From assembly GCF_021462225.1 (NCBI RefSeq), contig NC_061818.1, forward strand, positions 18,249,462 to 18,313,461: 64,000 nt of DNA, read 5' to 3'. The stretch comes from Girardinichthys multiradiatus (lineage: Eukaryota > Chordata > Actinopteri > Cyprinodontiformes > Goodeidae). The position numbers and the translations under genes were made by a program. Positions 23,265 through 35,577 of this stretch are shown one piece after another (the first letter of the stretch is position 1; each line of letters begins with the position of its first letter). Below the pieces are notes generated by a model. That model worked only from the letters and a program-made list of their open reading frames with translations. It searched no databases and was not told where the DNA came from.

Positions 23265-23719
23265 TGTCTCTGAAAAAAGGAAAGTATTACACAACCAGTA
23301 ATTTCTAAATACAGTAGGTACATACATTAAACTTTACATCTTCAAATTACATGGCATTTTGTACTGCATAACGCACCATCTACAAATTATGGAAGGATAA
23401 TCTGGCTTTAACTTTTAACCAAAGGGAAAAATAAGTTTTGTGTACTTTTAAATGACTTACGCTGTTGTTACTTTGAAAGACGATTAATGAAAAACTGGGA
23501 AATTATTCAGAAAAAAAATCTAATTATCAAAAAACTACTTTCTGTAAAAAAAAATATATATATATATTAAACTTAAGTCTTTGGTACATGAAAGCAGCAA
23601 AAGAGTCATACAATAAAATAAGTTTTCAGATTGACAACCTTTTACTAAATGCCATTTGTGATCATTTACATCTGGTTGTAATTTGAATTACAAAGCCAAT
23701 TACGCACAGCCCCTTATTA

Positions 23720-24085
23720 AATCAGGGGCCGCCTGGTGGCGCCGTTCGTAGCACTGTTGCCTTGCATTAAGAAGGTTCTGGGTTCTTTTTGCACGGAGTT
23801 TGCATGTTTTCCCCGTGCATGCATGGGTTTTCTCCAAGTTCTCTAGCTTCCTCCCACAGTCCAAAAACATGAATGTTAATTGGTCTCTCTAAAAATGCCC
23901 TTAGGTGTGAATGGTTGTGTGCATGGTTGTTTGTCATTTGTGTTGCCCTGTGATGGAACGACAACCTGTCCAGGGTGTACCCCGCCTCTCGTCCATAGTC
24001 TGCTGGAGATAGGCACCAGCTCCCTCGTGACCCACTATGGAAGAAACGAGTATAGAAAATGGATGGATGATTTAATAAGGGGACA
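23720..24085. mobile_element. SINE-like teleost repeat with (ATGG)n-type tail
   Basis: It starts GGGGCCGCCTGGTGGCGCCG and carries TTGCCTTGCATTAAGAAGGTTCTGGGTTC, a tRNA-like/box B-like head. It continues with the frequent fish phrases GCACGGAGTTTGCATG and TACCCCGCCTCTCGTCC and ends in GAAAATGGATGGATGA. No protein is encoded. Confidence 0.7.
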
Positions 24086-24114
24086 TTTAATTAGCTTTTT
24101 TTTGGTTAAATAAA

Positions 24115-24740
24115 GACTACTCATACTTGTACTTGTCATCTCCCGCTTTATCCGGAACCAGGTTTCAGGGGTAGCAGACTTAGTAGAGGTGCTGAGACTT
24201 CCCTCTCCCAAGTTACCTTCTCCATTTCCTCCTAGGGGATCCCAAGGTGTTCCCAGGCCAGCCAAGAGACATAGTCCCTCCAGCGTGTCCTGGGCGTGTC
24301 CTGGGATGTACCTGGAACAGCTCCAGGGGGATCACGTTCTTTCGGTCATGACCCAAAGATCATGGCCATAGGTCAGGGTAGGACGGTAGGCCGACGGGTA
24401 AATCGAGAACTTCGCTTTTCGGCTCAGCTCTCTCTTCACCACAACAGACCAGCACAGTGTCCTTATTACTGCATCTGTCGATCTCCTGCTCCATTCTCCC
24501 CCCACTCGTGAACAAGACCCAGTGATACTTGAACTCCTCCACTTGAGGCAGGAGCTCGTCTCCAACTTGAAGAGGTCAAACTACCCTGTTCCAGTCGAGA
24601 ACCATGGCCTCCGATTTGGAGGAGCTGATCCTCATCCCAGCTGCTTCACAATAGGCTGCGAACCGCCCCAGTGCATGCTGTCAGTCTTGGCTAGAGGAGA
24701 CCAGCCAGACCACATCGTCTGCAAAACGACTAAATAAATA
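24115..24740 (-). mobile_element. LINE (non-LTR retrotransposon) reverse-transcriptase 3' fragment
   Basis: Read on the minus strand, it starts with an RT catalytic box (ADDVVWLVSSS near 24700). It continues in several frames through motifs such as YHWVLFTSGGRM and VVVKRELSRKAKFSIY to a typical LINE ORF2 C-terminus. It is broken by frameshifts. The same family occurs at 41.7-42.5 kb in the opposite orientation. Confidence 0.8.
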
Positions 24741-25056
24741 AAGACTAAATACATCTAATGAGACTTTTTATATGGATTTGTATATATAATTTTAAATAGC
24801 TGGACAAAACCTCAACTCATTTTACAAAAATGTGCTTTGAGATGCTGTTAAAAAAATTAATGTAAAAAACTAAATTGAACTTAACTGAACCCAGTTTTAG
24901 AAAATGTCTCTTGTTTTAAAGCACTAACCTAACCTAAATATTTGTATTGCAATAATTAAGAGTCAATTTTAATTAAAAATTGCAAAAAATAAAAATGTCA
25001 ATATTAAGAACACAATAAAGACTACAAAATACAACCAGTTCACCAAATCAGGAAGA

Positions 25057-25127
25057 GGTTTTTGTATGAATATCAATCATTGTGTACAATAGTGGCTACC
25101 ACAGTGTTAAACACCAATACTAAAACC
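25057..25127 (+). other. IGH D segment 8
   Basis: 5' RSS: perfect GGTTTTTGT, 12-bp spacer, CATTGTG (25078-25084). D is 25085-25099 (TACAATAGTGGCTAC, reading YNSGY). 3' RSS: CACAGTG, 12-bp spacer, ACTAAAACC. Confidence 0.93.
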
Positions 25128-25797
25128 CCTTCTAAAATTTCCTGGTCTACAAGAAGCTGCAATATGTAAAAAATATATACAAATTTCTCTGATGTACTGA
25201 TAGGGGAATAAATAATACAAGTTTGGTTCTTTGAATATCATTTTGTCTAAACAAAACTTTTTTTCTAATTATTGCACTTATTATTGCAAGTTTTTTGGAA
25301 TCATAGAATGTAAAATTTGTTCATAATGTTTGGGTGAACTTTAATTCTTTAAAAACTGGAAACTGAACACAGAATGGTGAAATATTTAAGCCTGTTTATT
25401 TTTTTACACAAAGAGCCATCTGATGTCATCATCCTAAACCTTGCATACAAGAAATTTAATGGTATTAAAATGCAAATAATGGGCATGACAGTCAGGTCAT
25501 GGCATTCAACAATGTTAATTCATGAAGAAAAAAGAAAATATTTTAACTGATGAAATATCAAAGGAATTTTGTATAGTAGTCAACATTTTCCTATGTCAAC
25601 TTCAAACCCTTAGTTTATTTTGTATTTCTTAGTATTAAAAACAATGTTATTTATTTGCAAAAAAATAAAATGTATTATGTAAATTGTTTTTTTGTTTTAA
25701 AACTCATAAATAACTCAACAACAATAAAAAATTACAGGGTTATGTTCACATCACTTGAGAAAACAAACTATTAATGGATATAAATATAACAGACATA

Positions 25798-27011
25798 CAG
25801 GGGTTGGACAATGAAACTGAAACACCTGTCATTTTAGTGTGGGAAGTTTCAAGGCTAAATTGGACCAGCCTGGTAGCCAGTCTTCATTGATTGCACATTG
25901 CACCAGTAAGAGCAGAGTGTGAAGGTTCAATTAGCAGGGTAAGAGCACAGTTTTGCTCAAAATATTGAAATGCACACAACATTATGGGTGACATACCAGT
26001 TCAAAAGAGGACAAATTGTTGGTGCACGTCTTGTTGGCGCATCTGTGACCAAGACAGCAAGTCTTTGTGATGGATCAAGAGCCACGGTATCCAGGGTAAT
26101 GTCAGCATACCACCAAGAAGGATGAACCACATCCAACAGGATTAACTGTGGACGCAAGAGGAAGCTGTCTGAAAGGGATGTTCGGGTGCTAACCCGAATT
26201 GTATCCAAAAAACATAAAACCACGGCTGCCCAAATCACGGCAGAATTAAATGTGCACCTCAACTCTCCTGTTTCCACCAGAACTGTCCGTCGGGAGCTCC
26301 ACAGGGTCAATATACGAGGCCGGGCTGCTATAGCCAAACGTTTGGTCACTCATACCAATGCCAAACGTCGGTTTCAATGGTGCAAGGAGCGCAAATCTTG
26401 GGCTGTGGACAATGTGAAACATGTATTGTTCTCTGATGAGTCCACCTTTACTGTTTTCCCCATATCCGGGAGAGTTACGGTGTGGAGAAGCCCCAAAGAA
26501 GCATACCACCCAGACTGCTGCATGCCCAGAGTGAAGCATGGGGGTGGATCAGTGATGGTTTGGGCTGCCATATCATGCCATTCCCTTGACCCAATACTTG
26601 TGCGTCACTGCCAAGGACTACCGAACCATTCTTGAGGACCATGTGCATCCAATGGTTCAAACATTGTACACATAGCAAGACTGGTGAAAGATTGGTTTGA
26701 TGAACATGAAAGTGAAGTTGAACATCTCCCATGGCCTGCACAGTCACCAGATCTAAATATTATTGAGCCACTTTGGGGTGTTTTGGAGGAGCGAGTCAGG
26801 AAACGTTTTCCTCCACCAGTATCACGTAGTGACCTGGCCACTATCCTGCAAGAAGAATGGCTTAAAATCCCTCTGATCACTGTGCAGGACTTGTATATGT
26901 CATTCCCAAGACGAATTGACGCTGTATTGGCCGCAAAAGGAGGCCCTACACCATACTAATAAATTATTGTGGTCTAAAACCAGGTGTTTCAGTTTCATTG
27001 TCCAACCCCTG
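25798..27011 (+). mobile_element. Second-family Tc1/mariner element, internally deleted transposase
   Basis: Near-perfect inverted repeats (CAGGGGTTGGACAATGAAAC at the left, complement at the right) with TA duplications at 25796-25797 and 27012-27013. The transposase is readable in pieces: about 26186-26635 with the first catalytic D in VLFSDESTF, and 26684-26959 with SPDLNIIEPLWG carrying the final E. The region that should hold the second Asp is missing around 26660-26675, with a frame change. It ends RIDAVLAAKGGPTPY like related proteins. Non-autonomous. Confidence 0.92.
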
Positions 27012-27306
27012 TATGTCTGAAGTTGTATTACATTACGTGTTGATTAAAGTGGTAGAGTGAAGCAAATCGGAGCTCTCTGGTGCTGCACCAATTTTCCTTA
27101 TTTCAGAACAAGAGCTATCAAAGAGTTGCTTCATTATTCCATCATTTTCATTTTCTATTTAGAGTAATAAAAAAAATATTTCTGAACATTTTTCACATGT
27201 TAACATTACAATCAGGAGCAACACTTATTAAGGTTATACTGTCATTTATAGTCTATAACTCAAGGAAACTAAACCAGCTATGTGGAATGCATCAGTTTGG
27301 AGGTGG

Positions 27307-27373
27307 AGTTTTTGCACAAACGTATGTCACAGTGCAGGATGGGGCCACAGCGGTACAGCCTGTGACCAAAACC
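27307..27373 (+). other. IGH D segment 9
   Basis: 5' RSS: AGTTTTTGC, 12-bp spacer, CACAGTG (27328-27334). D is 27335-27345 (CAGGATGGGGC). 3' RSS: CACAGCG, 12-bp spacer, ACCAAAACC. Confidence 0.92.
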
Positions 27374-27855
27374 TCTTTGAAGTGGAAGGAAAAGTGCTTT
27401 ACTTACATAAATTGATTGTGTCAATTCTTTTTGATTGTTGTGTTATTTATTTTGTTTCTCAGAGATTTTTGTTTGTTTTCAATCATGTTGGTATTTTTCT
27501 CTTTACCTGATACAAACTACATACTTTACAAACTTTATTTTCAGGAGATCCTCTGATGGCTACATTTTTCAGTCATATACTTTCATATTATCTCTAATCT
27601 AACAACAATTTAAGATGCATGTTTTTAAGTTTTAACCAGAGGCACACAAATCAAGTGACAAACAATTTCAATGACTATAAAAACCCCAAAGTCACCAAAA
27701 TGTTATCTTAAAAGGGACAAAAAATTAAGGTTCAGAGTAGCTTTTTTAAATTTAAAATCTAGGTTAAGAAATTACTTTAGAGCTTTGTGTTTTTGCTGAG
27801 CACAACAGTCATCAAAGAGATGTTCTTCATTGAAAAGTACATTAAACCTCAGAAA

Positions 27856-27923
27856 GGTTTATGTATGGCTACATTTCACAGTGTGAGGTGGCAGCCACAG
27901 TGATATGTGACCAGACAAAAACC
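27856..27923 (+). other. IGH D segment 10, the most 3' D found
   Basis: 5' RSS: GGTTTATGT, 12-bp spacer, CACAGTG (27877-27883). D is 27884-27895 (TGAGGTGGCAGC). 3' RSS: CACAGTG, 12-bp spacer, ACAAAAACC. It lies about 17.5 kb from the first JH, an unusually long D-J gap filled with transposons. Confidence 0.94.
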
Positions 27924-27929
27924 TGACCC

Positions 27930-29830
27930 AAGCTAAACCGAACCAATCAGCCAATGTTATTTACGTCATTCTTTCAAAGTCTGAAGACTTATCCCATTTA
28001 ACAAGAAAATTGAGATTTGACATTATATCTTATTAAAAAAAATAAGATGAATTATTATTCATGAAAGCATACCGTGTACCAAAGTCAAATTCCTTGTTTG
28101 TTGTGTGCACAAACTTGGCAATAAAGCTGATTCTGATTTGTGTGAATATGGTAGTTGATCTTTTCCAAAAACAGTCTCAGAATTATTCAGAGATTAATAA
28201 ATCCCCCCTATGTATTAAAGTGTCCCATTGCAAGACAATGATACCAGTATGCCTTGACTGTGAAAAAGCACGTTGGTCATTAGGAAAAGAAAAGTGTTGT
28301 ATGAATACAGTAAATTTAATTTTTATATTAGGAGCGATGTTTTCTGCTTATAACTAACTAGGGAACACGTTTTTTTGCTAGTATCCCATGTTTATATCTT
28401 TATACTGTATTCTTAAGATTTCATATAGATGCACCAAAGAAACAAGCAAGGACCATAATATGTCCAAACAACAAAGCGGTATTAATGAATGAAGATATAA
28501 GTGAAATTTGGTCTTTTGCTAAGTTCTGGCATGTGTGGACACAACACTTGTTCTTCTCTTTTGCACTATGCAAAATTAAATGCTCAAGTGATTCTTGTTA
28601 GGTAGCAAAACAAAATATAAAGAAAAACTAAACAAATATTTTCCTATAATAATCAGGTCCAGGGACTGGTTTTAATTACAATAAAGCTATTGTTTAAAAA
28701 AAACTAATTTGTTCTTTGTTTTTCCTGAAGAAATACTGGGTAAAGCTACTGTAATATAAAGAAAATATAAATAAAACAAACGCTTTCTGCTAAGAGTACA
28801 GCGAATGGAGGATGAATTTTCAGTCTCATTCAATGGCTCTCTGACCCCATCATACTAACCAGTAGCCTTGTTGTGCACCCTTATATTATCCATTTTTATC
28901 TGCACATTTTTATTTTCAAATATGATGCTATCACAAATTTGAAAAAATATACGATCAAAAATATAAATGTAAAATATCAGCACACTCTGCACATCATGGA
29001 CTTGTGGTTATTAACATCCTTCCAGTGGGATATTTATGTAACACATAGGAAACAGTTTTTCACCAGCAGGTGCTTCTACATCTCACTCAGAAACTGAAAC
29101 TTTTAACTAAAACATAAAGGGCTCTGACATTAACAAACCATTACACTGAGGCAAAATAAGATGGATACATGTATAATAAACATAGTAATAAATCTAAAAA
29201 AAACTTAAACATCATAAAAGTTCTTAGATCTCTTCATTGTTGGTAACACAACAGGAAGAAACTTTCATTCAAAACATATTTCGTAGGCACATTTTCTCTC
29301 CCCCCAGTTAATGTCAAATATAAGGCTTGGACAACATGGCTACATTATTTGAATTAAAGGCTAGTCTAATAGGTTTTCAAATTGATTTGTACATGTTCTA
29401 AAGTTTGCCTAAACTGCTCAACAGGAAATATGCTTTGTAAAGGCAAACTAGTTAGTTAAATGTGTTGAAGCTTCTTTCTGAAGTTAAATACATAGGCACT
29501 CCTATTGACCCTGTTGTTAACTAGCTGAGTTAATTTGCTAATCTTTCAGCAATTTGACAGTAACTCCACATTTTTTTGAGTTATCTAATTTCATTAATTA
29601 ACTTAATTTGCTCCTTCTTCAAGAACAAACTCCATAAGCGAGCCACAGGTGATAACAAGACAGTGTCCTATAGTGACACTTGCAAATCTGGAAAAACATT
29701 GAAGGCTGCATTGTTGAATTATTATGTTCTTTTAAAAAAAGCAGGCGCAGGCACAGCTCTTCCAGGATTTTCTGGGTGACAGAAGATTAACTCATAACCA
29801 AACAGTACTTCAAGAAATTGAGTTTTAATG
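27930..29830. other. AT-rich spacer with the block paralogous to 18.94 kb
   Basis: No RSS or gene is seen. The segment 28870-29100 resembles 18940-19135. ORFs here are short and unremarkable. Confidence 0.45.
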
Positions 29831-29834
29831 AAAA

Positions 29835-32400
29835 TTCAGACTGAAAGACTCACCCCCCATCATTTGCATGGCCATCAGAACTCCCTTTGCCCTTTGTTCT
29901 CCTATTCCTCCAGTGCCTCCTCCAGTACTCAACCTCTCCTTCTAACCGGCTCCCAGTCTCTAGAACATGGAGGGAGGAAAATTGAGGTTCATAATAATCA
30001 ACCCATCTGTAATAATTTTAACAAAGGTGTCTGTGCTGTGCGTTTTTGCAGGGATGCCCACCACAAGTTCGTCTGTCCCTGCCGCTCATCTCTCCCCGGA
30101 CTTCAAAAATTGATCTTACATTACTTCTAAACTCCTGTCAATGTCTGATCCTCCTTCTGCAATCCCACCCAGACCACTCATTTGCAGATTTTCTCATCTC
30201 TGGCCTCTCTCAGGGTTTCTTTATAGGAGTTTACCTCTCCTTCACTTCTACGCTCGTCTGTCATAACCTTCAGTCAGCGCTGCACGAACCTGAGGTTGTA
30301 GCGCAGCTGCTCTTCCAGGAAGCACCTAAGGGCTACATGATGGGCCCGTTTAAGTTCCCCGCCTTTCTCTCTTTCCGCCCCCTGGGAATCAACACCCGAA
30401 AGTATTCGGGCAAAAATCGGCTTATCATCAATCGTTCTGCCCCTCATTCTGGCCCCCAGCCTAACATTAATTATATCATTCCCAAGCTCCCTTTCTCTCT
30501 CTGTTATGCTACGGTTGACCATGCCATCGCTATTATTAAGGCTGAAGGGCGCGGAGCTTGGCTCGTGAAATCCAACATCCCAATGGGACCTGCAAGGCGT
30601 CAAATGGGATCACCGTTTCAATTTCGCGGTGAGGCTCACCTTCTGTTGCAGGAGTAGTCCCTTGTTGGGACCCACAGCCATGGATTTCAACATGAAAACT
30701 CCGGCATGGACTTTTCTGGAACTTTCACAATAAAGTGCATTTAACCTACTTCCGGCACAGCCAATCAAACTGTAACAGCGGAGTTCCCATGATGCCAATG
30801 TACGTATAAAACCCCCACCTTTCCACTGGTCCGATCTTTTCCACTGCTCCTCTGCGGGACCGGGACAGGAGAGGCACAGCGCGCTAATGCCTCTTTGCGG
30901 GCAAACAGACATAACTCTTCAACTGGATCCGAGAGTGTCATACGATCATCGATCATCAGAATCAGAATCAGAAAAGCTTTATTGGCAAGTACGTTTTTGG
31001 ACATACAAGGAATTGTTTTTGGCATAGTCGGTGCAATACAATACAAATTAAACAGTATAAACATATCTACAATATAATATAAATATATGTGCACAGTTTA
31101 AGTGAGTGAGAGTAAATGTAGAGCAGTATAGGATGCGAGAGCAGTACAACAGTGCAGGTGATCAGTGTGCAAGTATGGCAGTGCCAGTAAAGCAGGAGTC
31201 CAAGCTGAGCGTTAATGTAACGCGTAGAGTTGCAAGTTACAAGTGTCCTGTCAGCAAAAAAGGGGGTGTGTGGGGGAAAGGGAGAGTGTCAGGGTGGTTT
31301 CCGGGGTGAGGTTTGCACTAAGTTAAGTTAAGTATGAATGAAATACTGTCTGTGTATCCGGTAGATTCATTCATGAACTACTTTGCCAAATTCTGCTTCG
31401 CTCAAAACACGCCCCCCTATCCGGTCCGTGTGCAGTCTTAGCTTTCTTAATTCACTGTTTTAAACACCGCCGCATCAAGCTCCCCTACATTCGGAACCTT
31501 TAGCTGGCATAAATATTTCTCTAACCAGCTCCTTTCAGAACCGGCTCCCAGACGTTTTTCAGATCATTCTATTAAACTCCTTCTTAAAGGCATCGCCAAA
31601 CATTGCCCTCCTCAGTCCGACAATCGTAGACCCGTTACACTTCCCCTCCTTAAAAATCTAATTTCAGCTTTCCTCTCTGGCCCTCTCTCAGACCACATTA
31701 AATCTATTCTCTCTAGTGCCTTCCTTCTTGCGTTCTATGGTTTCCTTAGGTTAGGCAAGTTCACATCTCCTACCAACCTTTTCAATCCATTTAGGGATTT
31801 AGCTTTTGCCAACTTAAAGTTCTACCCAGACCATTTCTGACTCTACCTCAAACACACCAAAGGAAAAGGTCCCTGTTTTATTTCCATCGCCCGATTCAAC
31901 AGTTCTTTCTGCCCGTTCCTAGCCATGTTCAACTTCGCACCCAAACATCAGAAACTCGGCCCACCTAACATGCCCCTTTTCCTCACTCCAGAAAAAGCCC
32001 CCATGTCTGCTTCCTGGTTCCTCAAATATTTTAGACAGATCCTAGTTCAATGCAACCTGCCCCCAGTCAGTTTTCAGGTCATTCATTGAGAATAGGAGCA
32101 GTCATCTCTGCAGCTGCCCAAGGTCTCTACTCATCCACACTCCAACAATTAAGCCGCTGGTCTTCTTCATCTTTCTCTTCCAATGTTCGTTCAGATTTCC
32201 ACTCTGTTCTAGCTGCTCAACATTCTCTCAGTTCTCAGGTAAGAACTCCCCTCATTAACTGCTGGAGGTTGGCCTTCTCTATTCTACGTTAGGCTTTCGT
32301 TTCACCCATTTTCATCATTTTCTTCCGACTCGCTAGGGCTCCTCCCTCAAGTGCCTGCCAGACGCAAGCAATCCCTCTCCATCTCTCTAGACTTCACTTC
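29835..32400 (+). mobile_element. Decayed DIRS/Ngaro-like retroelement with tyrosine recombinase
   Basis: Pieces in order: a gag-like segment with a CCCH-type knuckle (ICNNFNKGVCAVRFCRDAHH, near 30010-30070); an RT-like segment (KYSGKNRLIINRSAPHS and VDHAIAIIKAEGRGAWL, 30280-30580); and a tyrosine recombinase segment (RRPVTLPLLKN and LAFYGFLRLGKFTSP, 31630-31780; the HSLRIGA box near 32075). Many stops and frameshifts are present. RT together with a tyrosine recombinase is diagnostic of DIRS-type elements, which integrate without an integrase. Confidence 0.78.
30955..31320. mobile_element. Interspersed repeat nested in the DIRS-like element
   Basis: (ATCAGA)n followed by AAAGCTTTATTGGCAAGTAC marks a common fish repeat. 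It separates the RT and recombinase parts. A related short fragment lies at 38.34 kb. Confidence 0.65.
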
Positions 32401-32619
32401 ACTTTATGAAGTACATCATCTTCATCATCCTCGCTTCTCTTCACCATCATCTCTCTAGGCAGGCTGTTTTTCTTTAATTTCTTCTCAGGCTCTTCCTTTT
32501 TCTCAATGTCACCTCCGCTCAACTTTTTCCTTTCTCATTTCTTCATGGCCTGATCTATCAGCTCCATTGCCCTCACGGCAGATCTTATGGAGGACCAATC
32601 CTGACATAATTAAAAATAA

Positions 32620-32815
32620 AAGCAGAAATATATATATTTTGTTTTTCCATTTCCTTACACATGCATTTTCATGAAGAAATATATATATTTTCATTTTCCT
32701 TACACATGCGTTTGCATCAAGAAATGTATATATTTTCTTTTTCCTTTGCCTTACACATGCGTTTTTATCAAGATATGTTTATATTTTCTTTTTCCATATC
32801 CTTAGACATGCCTTT
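32620..32815. repeat. About 62-bp tandem repeat, three to four units
   Basis: Each unit contains AAGAAATATATATATTTT, a CTTTTTCC-like stretch and CCTTACACATGCGTTT. Units begin near 32620, 32673, 32720 and 32770 and diverge gradually. Confidence 0.8.
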
Positions 32816-32944
32816 GTTGTTTTCACATTTCCTCACCTCTCTTTTTCTTTTACCGTATGCATTTCTCCTTCATTATGCAAATGAGGAGGGCTGCCTTCTT
32901 CTCTCCAGCTCCTCTGCTATTGGTCAATAAACAGGAAGGAGGAG

Positions 32945-33215
32945 GATCCATGTGCAGGCTGAGGGTGTGTCCCAATTTAGGGGCTGGATCCTTCCAAGTC
33001 CGTACTTGTGGGCCGATTATGTCACAGCGCGGCGCGGAAGGTCTGTCAAATGCGGCAGACAAATGTGTCCTTCTTTCGCCTGATTTGAAGAATGTGTTGT
33101 GAGCATCCTTCACGGTCCATGTTTTCCCATGATTTATTGCGGGTCGAAGCGGTTTGGTCAAGCAGTGGCAGCCATGGCGGATCACTATAGCAAAAGTTGT
33201 GAGTAAACTGTGAGA
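32945..33215. mobile_element. Probable DNA-transposon remnant
   Basis: It begins GGGTGTGTCCCAATTTAGGG, a terminal sequence seen in families of fish cut-and-paste elements. It ends just after a short ATG-initiated exon-like piece (MADHYSK, 33174) with a GTGAGT donor. Family not certain. Confidence 0.4.
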
Positions 33216-33399
33216 AATTACCCTTTCTGTGACACAAATGAATTTTTACAATGTTTTTAGTGCGGAAATATAACTGTGTAGACGTGAAAAATCTGCTTGA
33301 TTTATCAAGATATTGCTTAATTTCAAATGTGCTCCGACATGTTCAGAGTTTTCCAATCCGATAGTAACTGCCGGCTTGCCTCACCGGACTGTCGGCACT

Positions 33400-34265
33400 G
33401 AGTTCTGTCACGATGTGGTTTTGGATTGGACCAAAGTGCAGACAAGAGCTCGGCAGCCGCATCTTAGTAATTCTTCAATTTATTTACAAAGGTCAAAAGT
33501 CGTAGCAAAAACACTGCAGGCACGAATCAGAGTCAGGATACAAGGACTTATAAAGACACTGCAGGTACTCAAGGCAAAAACGTAGCAAAGATTTCCAAAA
33601 CGAAGCAAAAACAAAGCATAGACAAGGTAGGAAACGGGGTTGTGATGAACACAAGGAACCAGCCAAGAGCAGAGACACCAAACCAACTAATATACTGGGG
33701 AAAGACAAAGGCAAGAAATCAAGGGAACTGAGAACAGGTGTGACAAGAAGGCAGGGAAGCAGAAGGAACAGGTGAAACAAATACAAAGGCTGAGGAAGAA
33801 TGAAAGGAATAAACAAACAGAAAACACAAACTAAGCAAGAGAATAAATCAGAGGAGGAAATAAGAACTAGAATAACTAACTAACTACTAAAGTAAACAGA
33901 GAAACTAGAGGGAAACAGAAACAAAAACAATAACCTAAGAAATAAACAAGAGCCCATAAGAAAAATCAAAATTACAAAATAAACAAACGTAAACAATAAC
34001 TAAAGCTGGAATAAGAACAAATACCTAACCAAACACAGATATACTAAATAACAATCCAAAGGTGAATAATAATAATAATAATAATACAAAAACTAATAAG
34101 AAAGCAACAACAAAAGGAACTAAGAGTTAAAGGAAGACAATACACACAAGGAGATGGTAGAGGGAGCAAAAGAAACTAATAAACATTATGCAAAAACCAC
34201 AATAGAAACATCTAGACAAAATAAACCATCACAAGACACCAAAACCAAAGTCCAAAATGTCACAC
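33400..34265. mobile_element. A-rich non-autonomous repeat
   Basis: It opens GTCACGATGTGGTTTTGGATTGGACC and continues as strongly A/G-biased sequence to about 34200, closing with CCAAAATGTCACACTGTGAC. It contains (AAT)n near 34066. No coding capacity. Confidence 0.5.
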
Positions 34266-34289
34266 TGTGACAAGTTCCTGCTGCCAGTC

Positions 34290-35015
34290 ATCACAGTGAA
34301 CGTTATATTACGGATCAGAAACAGGCGGACCCAAGATTCAGCCAGACACAGTACTGAAAATTTAAAAGGTTTATTCAGCCACAGGAAAACGTCATTCAGG
34401 TTAAACTCCACACAGCTTCCAGGAATCACTGGGGCAGAAAGAGGGATTAGTGACTTGTAGTTTCTCCAGATATTGCAGGGATCAGAAAAAGTCACTAACC
34501 TGCTTTTGTCTTGAGTAGAACTTGAAACCCAGAGGGGAAACCTCAGTGGGCGGCAGGCAGTGATCTCCACAGCACAGGTAAGAAGTGACTCCAGGCTGAA
34601 TAATCCAAGGGCAAGGCTGGCTCAATAATCCGAGGACAGAAACAGGGTCAATGATCGGAACAAGAGACGTCAGGCAAGGGGCAGGCAGAGGCATAAACCA
34701 GATGCAGGAAACAGGGTCGAAAACCAAAATCCAAACAGTCTGACAGGGAGCAGGCAGAGAGGCAAAAATCCAAGAGGCAAGGCAAGGTCAAGAAACAATG
34801 ATCAGACAGGAAGGAATGCTGGATATCTACTCACACGATGGCTTTCAAAAATCTGGCACCGTCTGCTTGTCAGAGTCAGTATATATCAGGGGAGACACAG
34901 GTGCTTGGCATTCCACAGATTGCACAACACTGCAGTAGCCACCAGGTGCATCTCATCTGCTGATTGCAGCCAGGGAGACAGGGTAGAGCAGACGTGCCAG
35001 AATCATAACACGTTA
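34290..35015. mobile_element. Second A/G-rich non-autonomous repeat
   Basis: It starts near TTATATTACGGATCAGAAAC and ends near CGTGCCAGAATCATAACACG. Its composition is similar to the preceding element (TTTATTCAGCCACAGG, GGCAAGGCAAGGTC), so the two may be related. Confidence 0.5.
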
Positions 35016-35019
35016 AACA

Positions 35020-35329
35020 CAAGTGATTTCTAACAGTTTGTGTTAGTATTATTTTAATGTATTGTGTCATTTGTTCATGTAAGTCGATTTGACATTACAG
35101 GTGATATTAAAGTTAACCTGAATAAATGGACAATTTTATGTAATCTTACCGTATTGCTGGAGAGTGTGATTGAGAATAAATAAGCTTTTAAATATTCATT
35201 TTTGGTGAAGAAATGTGCTATATGTGTTTTAAAAGTATATTTATAATTCAGCTAGCATTATAATTTGTGATTCCAGGTACAGCTGAAGAGAAATACACTT
35301 TCAAATGCAACCAAATCTCAGTAAAGAAG
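35020..35329. other. AT-rich spacer
   Basis: Nothing recognisable is seen. Confidence 0.4.
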
Positions 35330-35577
35330 TGAAAAGTTTGAAAGAGTTTGTTTTAGGCAATTGGGGACTGGGGCTCCATTTATGATCTCACCTCGTGGCC
35401 CTAGAAAGGTGAGGAATCAGCCCAGAATTACAGGGAGGAGCTGGTCAATGACCTGAAGAGAGCTGGCACCACTGTTTCCAAGGTTACTGTGGGTAATACA
35501 CTAATACGTCATAGTTTAAAGTCATGAATGGCACGGAAGTTTCCCCTGCTTAAATCGGCACACGTCCAGGCCCGCAC
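35330..35577 (+). mobile_element. Tc1-like transposase fragment
   Basis: Broken frames give a helix-turn-helix region typical of a fish Tc1 family (RNQPRITGRSW, then NTLIRHSLKS-like). It is cut by the piggyBac piece at about 35578. Confidence 0.6.

Noticed and set aside
23720..23800. Possible tRNA gene
   Set aside because: Only a box B-like stretch inside a SINE-like repeat; no cloverleaf could be drawn.
25470..25477. Octamer ATGCAAAT at 25.47 kb (and others at 32.88 and 37.97 kb)
   Set aside because: Not next to a VH promoter or J-C region; expected by chance in AT-rich DNA.
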